Source of the DNA: an uncultured Prevotellaceae bacterium
GTDB lineage: Bacteria; Bacteroidota; Bacteroidia; Bacteroidales; Bacteroidaceae
DNA: 64,000 nucleotides
Direction of reading: 5' to 3'
NCBI GenBank assembly: GCA_900318115.1
Contig: ONJJ01000001.1
Location: forward strand, 1-64,000
Shown in pieces: positions 56,297-64,000 of the stretch. A program made the position numbers and the translations under genes. The notes beneath the pieces are model-generated. The model was given only the letters and a program-made list of their open reading frames with translations. It had not been told where the DNA came from and ran no database searches. Each line of letters starts with the position of its first letter. Within the stretch, counting starts at the first letter, position 1.

Positions 56297-56379
56297 CTCT
56301 CACCTTCCGAGACGACACGAGAGACCAAACACAAGACAACAGACTATACTTTCAATTTTAACAATTCATCATTCAAGAA

Positions 56380-57564
56380 ATGACCAGCCACAACGTAAAC
56401 ACAAACGGTTTCTACGGCGAATTCGGCGGAGCCTACGTCCCCGAGATTCTCTACAAGACAGTGGAAGACCTCCGCAAGCAGTACCTCGGCATTATTCAGA
56501 GCGAGGCCTTCCAGCAGGAGTACCACGCACTGCTCCGCGACTACGTAGGACGCCCCAGCCCGCTCTACCTCGCACGACGTATGAGCGAGCGCTACGGATG
56601 CCGCCTTTATCTCAAACGCGAAGACCTGAACCACACGGGTGCCCACAAGATCAACAATGCCATAGGCCAAGTGCTGCTGGCGAAAAAGTTGGGGAAGACC
56701 CGCATTATTGCCGAGACGGGTGCCGGACAACATGGAGTAGCCACGGCCACCGTGTGCGCTCTCATGAACCTGCCTTGCCGGGTCTATATGGGTGCCACAG
56801 ACGTTGCTCGCCAGCACGTCAACGTGGAGCGAATGAGAATGCTCGGTGCCGAAGTCTTTCCCGTAGAAAGCGGCAACCGAACGCTCAAGGACGCCACCAA
56901 CGAAGCCATCCGCGACTGGTGCTGTCACCCTGCCGACACGTTCTATGTCATCGGTTCCACCGTAGGACCACATCCCTACCCGGATATGGTTGCTCGCCTG
57001 CAAAGCGTCATCTCCACAGAAATACGCCAGCAATTGCGGGAGAAAGAAGGCCGAGACTACCCTGACTACCTCATGGCTTGCGTGGGCGGAGGCTCTAACG
57101 CAGCCGGCACCATCTACCATTACCTGGACGATGAGCGAGTGCACATCGTACTCGGCGAAGCAGGCGGCCTTGGAATAGAAAGTGGACAGACGGCAGCCAC
57201 CATTCATTGCGGAACCCTCGGCATCATACACGGAGCCCGCACACTTGTCATGCAGACCGAGGACGGACAGATTACTGAACCTTATAGTATCTCGGCGGGA
57301 CTGGACTACCCCGGCATAGGTCCCCTGCACGCCCATCTGGCCCGCAGTGGACGAGCCACCGTCATGGCTATCAACGATGACGAAGCCCTGCGTGCCGCAT
57401 TCGAACTCACCCGCCTCGAAGGCATCATTCCCGCGCTGGAGAGTGCCCATGCACTGGCCATGCTACCGAAGATGCAGTTCCGTCCCTCCGACGTGGTAGT
57501 CCTCACAGTCAGCGGTCGTGGAGACAAGGATCTGGACACCTACCTGAGTCATCAAAAAGGCTAA
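56380..57564 (+). CDS. trpB: Tryptophan synthase beta subunit
   Basis: 394 aa. PLP enzyme joining indole and serine. GRPSPLYLARRMSERYGCRLYLKREDLNHTGAHKINNAIGQ holds the PLP Lys (HTGAHKIN, about 84), ETGAGQHGVATAT follows, the phosphate loop is GGGSNAAG (about 229), and the end is VVVLTVSGRGDKDLDTY. Leads the operon, separated from trpA, which closes it, as usual in Bacteroidetes. 117 bases of non-coding DNA precede trpE. Confidence 0.97.
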   Translation: MTSHNVNTNGFYGEFGGAYVPEILYKTVEDLRKQYLGIIQSEAFQQEYHALLRDYVGRPSPLYLARRMSERYGCRLYLKREDLNHTGAHKINNAIGQVLLAKKLGKTRIIAETGAGQHGVATATVCALMNLPCRVYMGATDVARQHVNVERMRMLGAEVFPVESGNRTLKDATNEAIRDWCCHPADTFYVIGSTVGPHPYPDMVARLQSVISTEIRQQLREKEGRDYPDYLMACVGGGSNAAGTIYHYLDDERVHIVLGEAGGLGIESGQTAATIHCGTLGIIHGARTLVMQTEDGQITEPYSISAGLDYPGIGPLHAHLARSGRATVMAINDDEALRAAFELTRLEGIIPALESAHALAMLPKMQFRPSDVVVLTVSGRGDKDLDTYLSHQKG

Positions 57565-57681
57565 TGATAATCAGATCTATCGCCTATTGAATCTGAGTAT
57601 CAGTTCTATTAGCTTTTGACGTTGGAATTTCAGCTTAATTACCTATTGTATTTAACTTTATAGCTTCGACATTATTTCCTT

Positions 57682-59220
57682 ATGATTGCATTTCATACCG
57701 CCACTCGCCGCATCCTTGGCGACCTGCTCACGCCAGTCAGCGTCTATCTCCGCCTGCGTGATCTCTATCCCCAGAGCGCCCTCATGGAATCCTCGGACTA
57801 CCACAGCCACGAGAATGCCCGCTCTTTCATCGCACTCTGCCCCCTGGCCGACATCTCCATTGCCCATGGCGTAGTCTCTGCCAATTATCCCTCCACCACT
57901 TCAAATACCCCCTCTTCCACAACTTCGCCTTCTTCCACCTCAACTTCCCCTTCTTCCACTTCAACTTCTCCCTCCTCTTCTTCATCCTCGGCCCAAGGTT
58001 TGCACTGCAGCGATGTCGTCGCTGCCCTCGAGGACTTCCTCTCCCACTTCTCTGTCAGCGGCCCCGCCTCGGAGTACTGCGGTCTCTACGGCTACACCAC
58101 CTTCAATGCCGTACGCTACTTTGAGCAGATTCCCATCAAGGACGAGACGCAGAGCGAGAACGACGCTCCAGATATGCTCTATATCCTCTATAAATACGTC
58201 ATCGTCTTCGACCACTTCTCCGGCACGATGACCCTCATTGAGCTCCTTGCCGACGGCGAGGAAGATCACCTCGACCAGCTACAGCGTTTATGCAGCACAG
58301 GCTCCGCCACTCCCTTGGCTTTCAGGACTGAAGGTCCCGTCACTTCCACCCTCACGGATGACCAGCACCGCGAGAACATCCGCCGAGGCATCCACCATTG
58401 CTTACGCGGCGATGTCTTTCAGATTGTTCTTTCGCGCCGTTTCATTCAGCACTACACGGGCGATGACTTCCAGCTCTATCGAGCCCTCCGCAGCATCAAT
58501 CCTTCGCCCTACCTCTTCTACTTCGACTTTGGAGGCTTCCGCATCTTTGGTTCATCTCCCGAAACCCACTGTCGCATCACGACCTCTTCTGCCCAAGCAC
58601 ACGCGGGTCAAGCAGACGGCGAATCGTCCGCCGCTTCCTCCCCGTCCTTCACCGCCTACATCGACCCCATTGCCGGCACTACTCGCCGCACAGGCGACCC
58701 CGTCATCGACAACCAGGCAGCCGAGAGGCTCCGCAATGATCCTAAAGAAAATGCAGAACACGTCATGCTCGTGGACCTTGCCCGCAACGACCTCAGCCGG
58801 AACTGCCACGACGTGCAGGTCGATTTCTTCAAGGACATGCAATTCTACAGCCACGTCATCCATCTGGTCTCACGCGTCAGCGGAACCCTCGATCCGGGAG
58901 CCTCGCCCATCCGCACCTTCATTGACACCTTTCCCGCCGGCACCCTCTCCGGTGCCCCCAAGGTGCGAGCCATGCAGCTCATCTCGGAGTACGAGCCGCA
59001 TAATCGCGGAGCCTATGGCGGCTGCGTAGGTTTCATCGGACTCGACGGCTCGCTAAACCAGGCCATCACCATCCGCACCTTTGTCAGCCGAGGCGGCGAG
59101 CTCTGGTTCCAGGCTGGAGGGGGCATCGTGGCCAAGAGCGATGTGGAAGCTGAACTCCAAGAAGTAAACAACAAACTTGGCGCCCTCCGCCGCGCCATCA
59201 GCGAAGCAGAAAGACTATGA
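57682..59220 (+). CDS. trpE: Anthranilate synthase component I with Ser/Thr-rich insert
   Basis: 512 aa. Converts chorismate to anthranilate with ammonia from TrpG. Catalytic chorismate-binding domain from about residue 230: RENIRRGIHHCLRGDVFQIVLSRRF, GSSPETH, DPIAGTTRR, ENAEHVMLVDLARNDLSRNC, GTLSGAPKVRAMQLISEYE and GAYGGCVGFIG. In the N-terminal domain an insert of about 40 residues (about 73-113) consists of Ser/Thr/Pro only (PSSTSTS repeated). Overlaps trpG by four bases (ATGA), consistent with coupled synthesis of the two subunits. Confidence 0.96.
   Translation: MIAFHTATRRILGDLLTPVSVYLRLRDLYPQSALMESSDYHSHENARSFIALCPLADISIAHGVVSANYPSTTSNTPSSTTSPSSTSTSPSSTSTSPSSSSSSAQGLHCSDVVAALEDFLSHFSVSGPASEYCGLYGYTTFNAVRYFEQIPIKDETQSENDAPDMLYILYKYVIVFDHFSGTMTLIELLADGEEDHLDQLQRLCSTGSATPLAFRTEGPVTSTLTDDQHRENIRRGIHHCLRGDVFQIVLSRRFIQHYTGDDFQLYRALRSINPSPYLFYFDFGGFRIFGSSPETHCRITTSSAQAHAGQADGESSAASSPSFTAYIDPIAGTTRRTGDPVIDNQAAERLRNDPKENAEHVMLVDLARNDLSRNCHDVQVDFFKDMQFYSHVIHLVSRVSGTLDPGASPIRTFIDTFPAGTLSGAPKVRAMQLISEYEPHNRGAYGGCVGFIGLDGSLNQAITIRTFVSRGGELWFQAGGGIVAKSDVEAELQEVNNKLGALRRAISEAERL
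57890..57993 (+). repeat. Pyrimidine-rich 21-bp repeat tract coding the TrpE insert
   Basis: The unit CCTTCTTCCACYTCAACTTC plus one base occurs twice in tandem (21 bp, in frame, coding PSSTSTS) within a 100-base tract that is almost all C and T on the coding strand. A 21-bp change would keep the frame. Confidence 0.8.
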
Positions 59221-59780
59221 AAATCATCATCATTGACAACTACGACAGCTTCACCTTCAACCTCTCACACCTCGTGAAGCAACTTGGCGCCGACTGTGCC
59301 ACCGTGCGCAACGACCAATTCCATCTCTCAGACCTCGAGGCCTACGACCGTATCCTCCTCTCCCCCGGACCAGGTATTCCTTCTGAAGCGGGTCTCCTGC
59401 TGGATGTGATCCGGACCTACGCTGGCCGCAAGCCCATACTCGGCGTATGCCTGGGGCATCAAGCCATCGCCGAAGCCTTTGGCGCCCACCTCGAGAACCT
59501 CACCTCCGTCTTCCATGGCGTTCAGACACCCGTCCGCCTTTGTTCGGACGACACACTCTTCGATGGACTTCCGGCCGAGTTCCCCGTGGGACGCTACCAC
59601 TCCTGGGTCGTTTCCCGCCATGACCTCCCCGCCTGCCTCGAAGTCACCGCCGATAGTCCCGAAGGCCAAATCATGGCCCTCCGCCATCGCGACTTCGACA
59701 TCCGTGGTATCCAGTTCCATCCAGAGAGTGTCCTCACGCCCGATGGTCCCACCATCCTCCGCAACTGGCTTCATTCTTAG
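59217..59780 (+). CDS. trpG: Anthranilate synthase component II (glutamine amidotransferase)
   Basis: 187 aa class I amidotransferase. DNYDSFTFNL at the N-terminus, LSPGPGIPSEAG, nucleophile Cys in LGVCLGHQAIAE (about 81), and His-Glu in GIQFHPESVLT (about 165). Releases ammonia for TrpE. 121 pyrimidine-rich non-coding bases follow before trpD. Confidence 0.97.
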   Translation: MKIIIIDNYDSFTFNLSHLVKQLGADCATVRNDQFHLSDLEAYDRILLSPGPGIPSEAGLLLDVIRTYAGRKPILGVCLGHQAIAEAFGAHLENLTSVFHGVQTPVRLCSDDTLFDGLPAEFPVGRYHSWVVSRHDLPACLEVTADSPEGQIMALRHRDFDIRGIQFHPESVLTPDGPTILRNWLHS

Positions 59781-59901
59781 TCCCCACATTCTCCAAGCGG
59801 GTCCCCACTTACCTCCCACCGGATATGTTGCCGTACCACGCCCCCACCCTTCTTTCCTCCTCCTCCATCCACAATTAACAACCACAACACACGACACTAC
59901 A

Positions 59902-60897
59902 ATGAAACACATTCTCTCCCACCTCGTCTCTGGCGAGACCCTCTGCCGCGAAGAAGCCCACGAGCTCATGCTCGACATCACCCGCGAACAGTACACTGAC
60001 ATCCAGATTGCAGCTATGCTCACTGCCATCCAGATGCGCGGTGCAACCGTAGATGAACTCCTGGGTCTGCGCGACGGCCTGCTCGAAACAGGCAAGTACA
60101 TCGACCTCGGTCCCGAACCTACCTTGGACATCGTAGGCACGGGCGGCGACCAGAAGAACACTTTCAACATCAGCACCTGCGCTGCTTTCGTCATCGCCGG
60201 CGCAGGTTTCCGAGTCAGCAAGCACGGCAACGGCGCCAGCACCTCCGTCAGCGGCGCCAGCAATGTTCTCGAAGCGCATGGAGTGCGCTTCAGCGCTGAT
60301 GCCGACCATCTGCGCCGCAGTCTGGACGAAGCTGGCATCTGCTACTTCCACGCTCCTCTCTTCGCTTTCGGTATGAAGTTCGTGGGTCCTGCCCGCAAGG
60401 CACTCGGCATACCGACCTGCTTCAATCTCCTCGGTCCCCTCGTCAACCCTTGTCATCCCGGCTACAGCCTCCATGGCACTGCCGACCAATCGCAGTTGCG
60501 GCTCTACACCAGCCTGCATCAACGCATTGGCGACCAGTTCGGTGTCATCACCAGCTACGACGGTTACGACGAGATTTCGCTGACCAGCGGCTTCAAATTC
60601 GTCACCAACCATTTCGAGAAAGTGTTTACGCCTAAGGACTTAGGGCTCAATTACATCAATCCCGAGGATATATATGGCGGACAAACCATCGCCGAGGCGA
60701 AAGCCATCTTCGACAATGTCCTCCAGGGAAGCGCAACCGAGGCCCAGAAGTCCGTGGTCATCGCAAACGCAGCCTGTGGCATCAGCGTCCTCGACCGCAA
60801 CCTCAGCATCGACGAATCCATCGGTCTTGCTCGCCAATCGCTCGAAAGTGGCCGGGCTCTCGCCACATTCCGCCGTTTCCTCGAACTTAATTCCTGA
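59902..60897 (+). CDS. trpD: Anthranilate phosphoribosyltransferase
   Basis: 331 aa from the ATG giving MKHILSHLVSGETLCREEAHEL; the longer frame upstream is not family-like. PRPP site GTGGDQKNTFNIST (about 78), KHGNGASTSVSGASNVLEAHG and the C-terminal GQTIAEAKAIFDNVL. Adds phosphoribose to anthranilate. Confidence 0.97.
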   Translation: MKHILSHLVSGETLCREEAHELMLDITREQYTDIQIAAMLTAIQMRGATVDELLGLRDGLLETGKYIDLGPEPTLDIVGTGGDQKNTFNISTCAAFVIAGAGFRVSKHGNGASTSVSGASNVLEAHGVRFSADADHLRRSLDEAGICYFHAPLFAFGMKFVGPARKALGIPTCFNLLGPLVNPCHPGYSLHGTADQSQLRLYTSLHQRIGDQFGVITSYDGYDEISLTSGFKFVTNHFEKVFTPKDLGLNYINPEDIYGGQTIAEAKAIFDNVLQGSATEAQKSVVIANAACGISVLDRNLSIDESIGLARQSLESGRALATFRRFLELNS

Positions 60898-60901
60898 AAC
60901 C

Positions 60902-61654
60902 ATGTCCGACATCCTCGAAACGATCATTGCACACAAGCAGGATGAAATCCGCCAGCTGTGCACCCCCAAACCATCCCTGCGAGCAGCTCTGCTCGCCAGT
61001 CCGACGGGCATCATTGCCGAGTTCAAGCGTCGCTCGCCCTCGCGCGGTTGGATCCACGAATCGGCCTCTGCCGCCGAGGTACCCCTTGCCTACCAGCAGG
61101 CAGGTGCCGCCGCCCTGAGCATCCTCACAGACGAGCACTTCTTCGGCGGAAGCGACGACTACATCCGAACCGCCCGTGCTTCCGGTGTCACCCTTCCCGT
61201 CCTCTACAAGAACTTCGTGATTTCAGAACTGCAGGTCTATCAAGCCCTCCTCTGCGGAGCCTCTGCCATCCTCCTTATCGCCGCCTGCCTCAGTCGCCAG
61301 CGTTGTGCAGAGTTCATCGCCCTCGCCCACTCCCTCGGGCTTGAAGTTCTACTTGAACTTCATTCCGAAAGCGAGCTCAATTATGCAGATTTACCGGCTG
61401 ACTGCATCGGCATCAACAATCGCAATCTTGGCACTTTTTACACCGATGTCCAGCACTCCTTCGACCTCGCCCAGCTCATCACCTTCCACCTTTCTTCCCT
61501 CTCTCCCGTCCTCGTCAGCGAGAGCGGCATCAGCGACCCCGCCACCATTCTCCGTCTGCGTGCTGTCGGCTTCCGCGGCTTCCTCATTGGCGAGACTTTC
61601 ATGAAGACGCCATCCCCCGCCGAGTCCCTTGCACAATTCCTCAGCCAACTATGA
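60902..61654 (+). CDS. trpC: Indole-3-glycerol phosphate synthase
   Basis: 250 aa TIM barrel from the ATG four bases after trpD. FKRRSPSRGWI (active-site Lys), LSILTDEHFFGGSDDYI, PVLYKNFVISELQVYQALLCGASAILLIAA, INNRNLGTF and SESGI. Separate from TrpF, unlike the fused enterobacterial enzyme. Overlaps trpF by four bases. Confidence 0.97.
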   Translation: MSDILETIIAHKQDEIRQLCTPKPSLRAALLASPTGIIAEFKRRSPSRGWIHESASAAEVPLAYQQAGAAALSILTDEHFFGGSDDYIRTARASGVTLPVLYKNFVISELQVYQALLCGASAILLIAACLSRQRCAEFIALAHSLGLEVLLELHSESELNYADLPADCIGINNRNLGTFYTDVQHSFDLAQLITFHLSSLSPVLVSESGISDPATILRLRAVGFRGFLIGETFMKTPSPAESLAQFLSQL

Positions 61655-62292
61655 TCTGCAAAGTCTGTGGCATGCGCGAGCCAAGGAACATCCGCGCCAT
61701 CGAAGCCCTGCGACCCGACTGGATGGGATTCATCCTCTGGGCGGGCAGTCCCCGCTACGTCTCCGCGCCACCCGCCTACCTCCCTGCTTCGCCCGTCCGG
61801 CGAGTGGGTGTCTTCGTCAACGCATCGCACGAGGAAATCCTGCGACAAGTGCTGGCTTTCCGCCTGGACATCCTGCAACTCCACGGCAGCGAGTCACCCC
61901 TCTATTGCCGCCAGTTGGGCCGCTTCCTGAGCGACACAGGACTGCCTCCACTGAAGTTCGTCAAAGCCTTCAACATCTCCTGTGCTTTCGACCTGGCAGC
62001 AGCCTCGGACTACTATGGTACTGTGGACTACTTCCTCTTCGATACCCGCAGCCCCATGCCCGGAGGAAGCGGTCATCAGTTCGACTGGAACATCCTACGT
62101 GCCTACAATGGCCCCATTCCTTTTCTTCTCAGCGGAGGCATCGGTCCGGACGACCTGCTCCGCCTACGCGAGTACCATCATCCCCGCTGCGTCGGCTTCG
62201 ACCTCAATTCGCGATTTGAGATTGAACCCGGCCTGAAAGACCCTGCACTCCTCGCCACATTCATCAACACATTAAAAAATCATCCACAATGA
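61651..62292 (+). CDS. trpF: Phosphoribosylanthranilate isomerase
   Basis: 213 aa TIM barrel. KVCGMREPRNI with the catalytic Cys at the N-terminus, GFILWAGSPRYV, VGVFVNASHEEIL, ILQLHGSE, LFDTRSPMPGGSGHQFDW (catalytic Asp) and LSGGIGPDD. Overlaps trpC and trpA by four bases on either side. Confidence 0.96.
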   Translation: MICKVCGMREPRNIRAIEALRPDWMGFILWAGSPRYVSAPPAYLPASPVRRVGVFVNASHEEILRQVLAFRLDILQLHGSESPLYCRQLGRFLSDTGLPPLKFVKAFNISCAFDLAAASDYYGTVDYFLFDTRSPMPGGSGHQFDWNILRAYNGPIPFLLSGGIGPDDLLRLREYHHPRCVGFDLNSRFEIEPGLKDPALLATFINTLKNHPQ

Positions 62293-63068
62293 ACCGCATC
62301 CAAGCACTTTTCGCCCGCAAACCTCAGGGCATCCTCAGCCTCTACTTCTGCGCCGGACACCCAACCCTCGACTCCACAGCCCCCATCATTCGCACCCTTG
62401 CTTCCGGAGGCATCGACATGATAGAAATCGGCATCCCCTTCAGCGACCCTATGGCCGACGGCCCTGTCATTCAGGATGCCGCCACCAAGGCTCTGCGGAA
62501 TGGCATGACGCTGAAGCGGCTGTTCGCACAGCTCGAGGACATCCGCCACGATGTCGATATCCCCCTCATCCTCATGGGCTATCTGAACCCCATCATGCAG
62601 TTTGGCTTCGAGGCGTTCTGCCAGCGGTGCCGGCAGGTGGGCATAGACGGTGTCATCATCCCCGACCTCCCCTTTGCAGACTATCTCCATGACTACAAGC
62701 CCATTGCAGACGCCTATGACCTGCGCATCATCATGCTCATCACCCCTGAGACCACGGACGAACGCATTCGCTTCATCGACGAGCACACCAACGGCTTCAT
62801 CTACATGGTTTCCAGCGCAGCCACCACAGGAGCCCAGCGCGAGTTCGATGCCCGTAAACAGGCTTACTTCACCCACGTCAGCGACCTCCATCTGCGGAAT
62901 CCTCGCATGATTGGTTTCGGAATATCGAACCATCAGACCCTCGCTTCGGCCCAGCAGAACGCCGCCGGTGCCATCATCGGCAGCAAGTTCGTTGCTCTTC
63001 TCGATCAATACCACGACCCGCACATCGCCCTCGCCCGTCTCCGGGAAGTACTGAGCGAACAGCCGTAA
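62289..63068 (+). CDS. trpA: Tryptophan synthase alpha subunit
   Basis: 259 aa. MIEIGIPFSDPMADGPVIQDAATKAL carries the catalytic Glu and the downstream phosphate-site residues follow; IIPDLPFADY (catalytic Asp), ITPETTDERI, YMVSSAATTGAQ and GFGISNHQTL complete the family pattern. Cleaves indole-glycerol phosphate and passes indole to TrpB. Last gene of the operon, ending at a strong terminator. Confidence 0.97.
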   Translation: MNRIQALFARKPQGILSLYFCAGHPTLDSTAPIIRTLASGGIDMIEIGIPFSDPMADGPVIQDAATKALRNGMTLKRLFAQLEDIRHDVDIPLILMGYLNPIMQFGFEAFCQRCRQVGIDGVIIPDLPFADYLHDYKPIADAYDLRIIMLITPETTDERIRFIDEHTNGFIYMVSSAATTGAQREFDARKQAYFTHVSDLHLRNPRMIGFGISNHQTLASAQQNAAGAIIGSKFVALLDQYHDPHIALARLREVLSEQP

Positions 63069-63080
63069 CTGGCAGATATT

Positions 63081-63120
63081 AAGAGAGAGAGGGGCGGCGC
63101 AGGCCGTCCCTCTCTCTTGT
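63081..63120. terminator. Bidirectional terminator between trpA and glgP
   Basis: AAGAGAGAGAGGGGCGGC pairs with GCCGTCCCTCTCTCTT (63081-63098 with 63103-63118), followed by GTTGTG; serves both converging transcripts. Confidence 0.85.
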
Positions 63121-63146
63121 TGTGTTTATAAGAATGGATTTGCAGA

Positions 63147-64000
63147 TCAGGTGTTATACCACTTGACGTAGCAGAAGTCCTGGCGGTGGGGCAGCAGGTC
63201 GTTCTTGGGATAGATGCGGTAGGCAATCTTGAAGGAGCCTGCGTTGTTGATGGTGTGAGTGACGTGGAAGGTGTAGAGGTTTCCTTCGCGCTTCACGACC
63301 TCCAGGGGTTCCACATTATAGATATGGTCCTCGCCTTTCTTGTCGGTGTGGAGCGTCACGAGTTCCACGCCGATGGCGTTGTCGAGTCCAGCCTCGTCGA
63401 CGACGAGGTTGATGTCGTACTTGGTGCCAGCTTCGATGCGGCCGACGACGAGAGCCTCGCACTTCTCTGCGCTGACCACGCGCACGCTGTCCCAGCGCTC
63501 TGCCACAGCTTCCTTCCACAGGGCTATTTCCTTGGCCAGGGCGTTGTCGTTAGCCTGGAGCTTGTGGGAGCGGGCAGCCATGCGGGTATAGAACTTGGTG
63601 TAGTAGTCGTCGAGCTGACGCTTCATGGTGTAGTGAGGAGCAATGCGGGCGATGCTGTTCCGGATAACCTGAATCCATGAAGGGCTGTAGCCCTTGGCGT
63701 TGCGGGCGTAATAGGTGGGCATGATCTCGTTCTCGAGCAGGCTGTAGATGGTGGCAGCATCGAGCTGATCCTGATAAGCCTGGTTCTCGTAGGTACGCTT
63801 CTCGGTGAGAGCCCATCCGGCGCCTTCACGATATCCTTCCAGCCACCATCCGTCGAGCACACTGAGGTTGACGACACCATTCATCAGTGCTTTCTCACCG
63901 CTGGTGCCGGAGGCTTCGAGCGGACGTGTCGGGGTGTTCATCCAGATGTCCACGCCGGAGATGAGGCGACGTGCAAGCTGCATGTCGTAGTTCTCGAGGA
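63147..64000 (-). CDS. glgP: Alpha-glucan (glycogen) phosphorylase, 5' part outside the window
   Basis: C-terminal 284 residues; the frame stays open to the window edge ([17 protein letters not shown]). [46 protein letters not shown] is the phosphorylase active-site region including the PLP-binding loop area ([12 protein letters not shown]). The rest ([26 protein letters not shown] onward) matches the Bacteroidetes alpha-glucan phosphorylase subfamily, which ends with a beta domain ([25 protein letters not shown]). Releases glucose 1-phosphate from alpha-1,4-glucans in the cytosol. Confidence 0.93.
   Translation of the reverse strand, partial: LENYDMQLARRLISGVDIWMNTPTRPLEASGTSGEKALMNGVVNLSVLDGWWLEGYREGAGWALTEKRTYENQAYQDQLDAATIYSLLENEIMPTYYARNAKGYSPSWIQVIRNSIARIAPHYTMKRQLDDYYTKFYTRMAARSHKLQANDNALAKEIALWKEAVAERWDSVRVVSAEKCEALVVGRIEAGTKYDINLVVDEAGLDNAIGVELVTLHTDKKGEDHIYNVEPLEVVKREGNLYTFHVTHTINNAGSFKIAYRIYPKNDLLPHRQDFCYVKWYNT

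Overview
This is chromosomal sequence from a GC-rich member of the Bacteroidota, most likely order Bacteroidales and Prevotella-like. Three things point there. Promoters follow the Bacteroidota pattern (TTTG, about 20 bases, then TAnnTTTG) at many divergent or upstream sites. The gene families and orders are typical of the phylum: trpBEGDCFA, a kor-type ferredoxin oxidoreductase cluster, putative porin, DUF4468, DUF4375, GH125. Starts rarely show a Shine-Dalgarno sequence. No transposase, integrase, phage gene, plasmid origin or CRISPR array was seen, so this looks like core chromosome.

Layout: 1-2.5 kb, 3' part of cobalamin-dependent methionine synthase, then a DUF4375 gene. 3.3-6.7 kb, two tandem long-chain acyl-CoA ligase paralogs behind a promoter that overlaps inverted repeats. 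6.8-13.1 kb, GH125 mannosidase, a small conserved protein, an acyltransferase, a large exported amidase-like protein and a tRNA methyltransferase. 13.1-19.5 kb, lon-tgt-lptF/G-DEAD-box helicase. 19.9-23.8 kb (minus), gyrA and a periplasmic TPR protein. 24.1-31.1 kb, cstA, rarA with an upstream tRNA-Gly, nhaD-type antiporter, tkt-rpiB. 31.5-35.4 kb (minus), ribE-glnS-TPR. 35.5-38.1 kb, a small Cys/His protein and a TonB-dependent receptor with a His-rich stretch, probably for metal uptake. 38.3-40.5 kb (minus), a two-gene ABC transporter. 40.5-41.4 kb, a 0.9 kb gene-free stretch rich in inverted repeats, including a candidate 6S-like RNA. 41.4-46.9 kb, a TolC/MacA/MacB-like export operon. 47.1-50.3 kb, the kor operon with two extra small genes. 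50.4-52.6 kb, putative porin. 52.8-55.9 kb (minus), hypothetical-TPR-oxidoreductase. 56.1-63.1 kb, the complete trp operon with a leader peptide containing three consecutive Trp codons and a textbook attenuator. 63.1-64 kb (minus), 3' part of an alpha-glucan phosphorylase.

The least ordinary material is non-coding. Short palindromic repeats fill four of the six convergent gene junctions: nine copies of a degenerate 22-bp unit at 19.6 kb, a pair of 22-bp units at 31.1 kb, 19-bp inverted repeats at 38.1-38.3 kb, and five exact 22-bp units at 52.7 kb. A nested 150-nt RNA fold sits at 41.1 kb. Two enzymes of central metabolism (MetH and TrpE) carry Ser/Thr/Pro low-complexity inserts, and two putative single-gene membrane microproteins are nested in operons (57 aa in kor, 37 aa in the MacAB-like operon).
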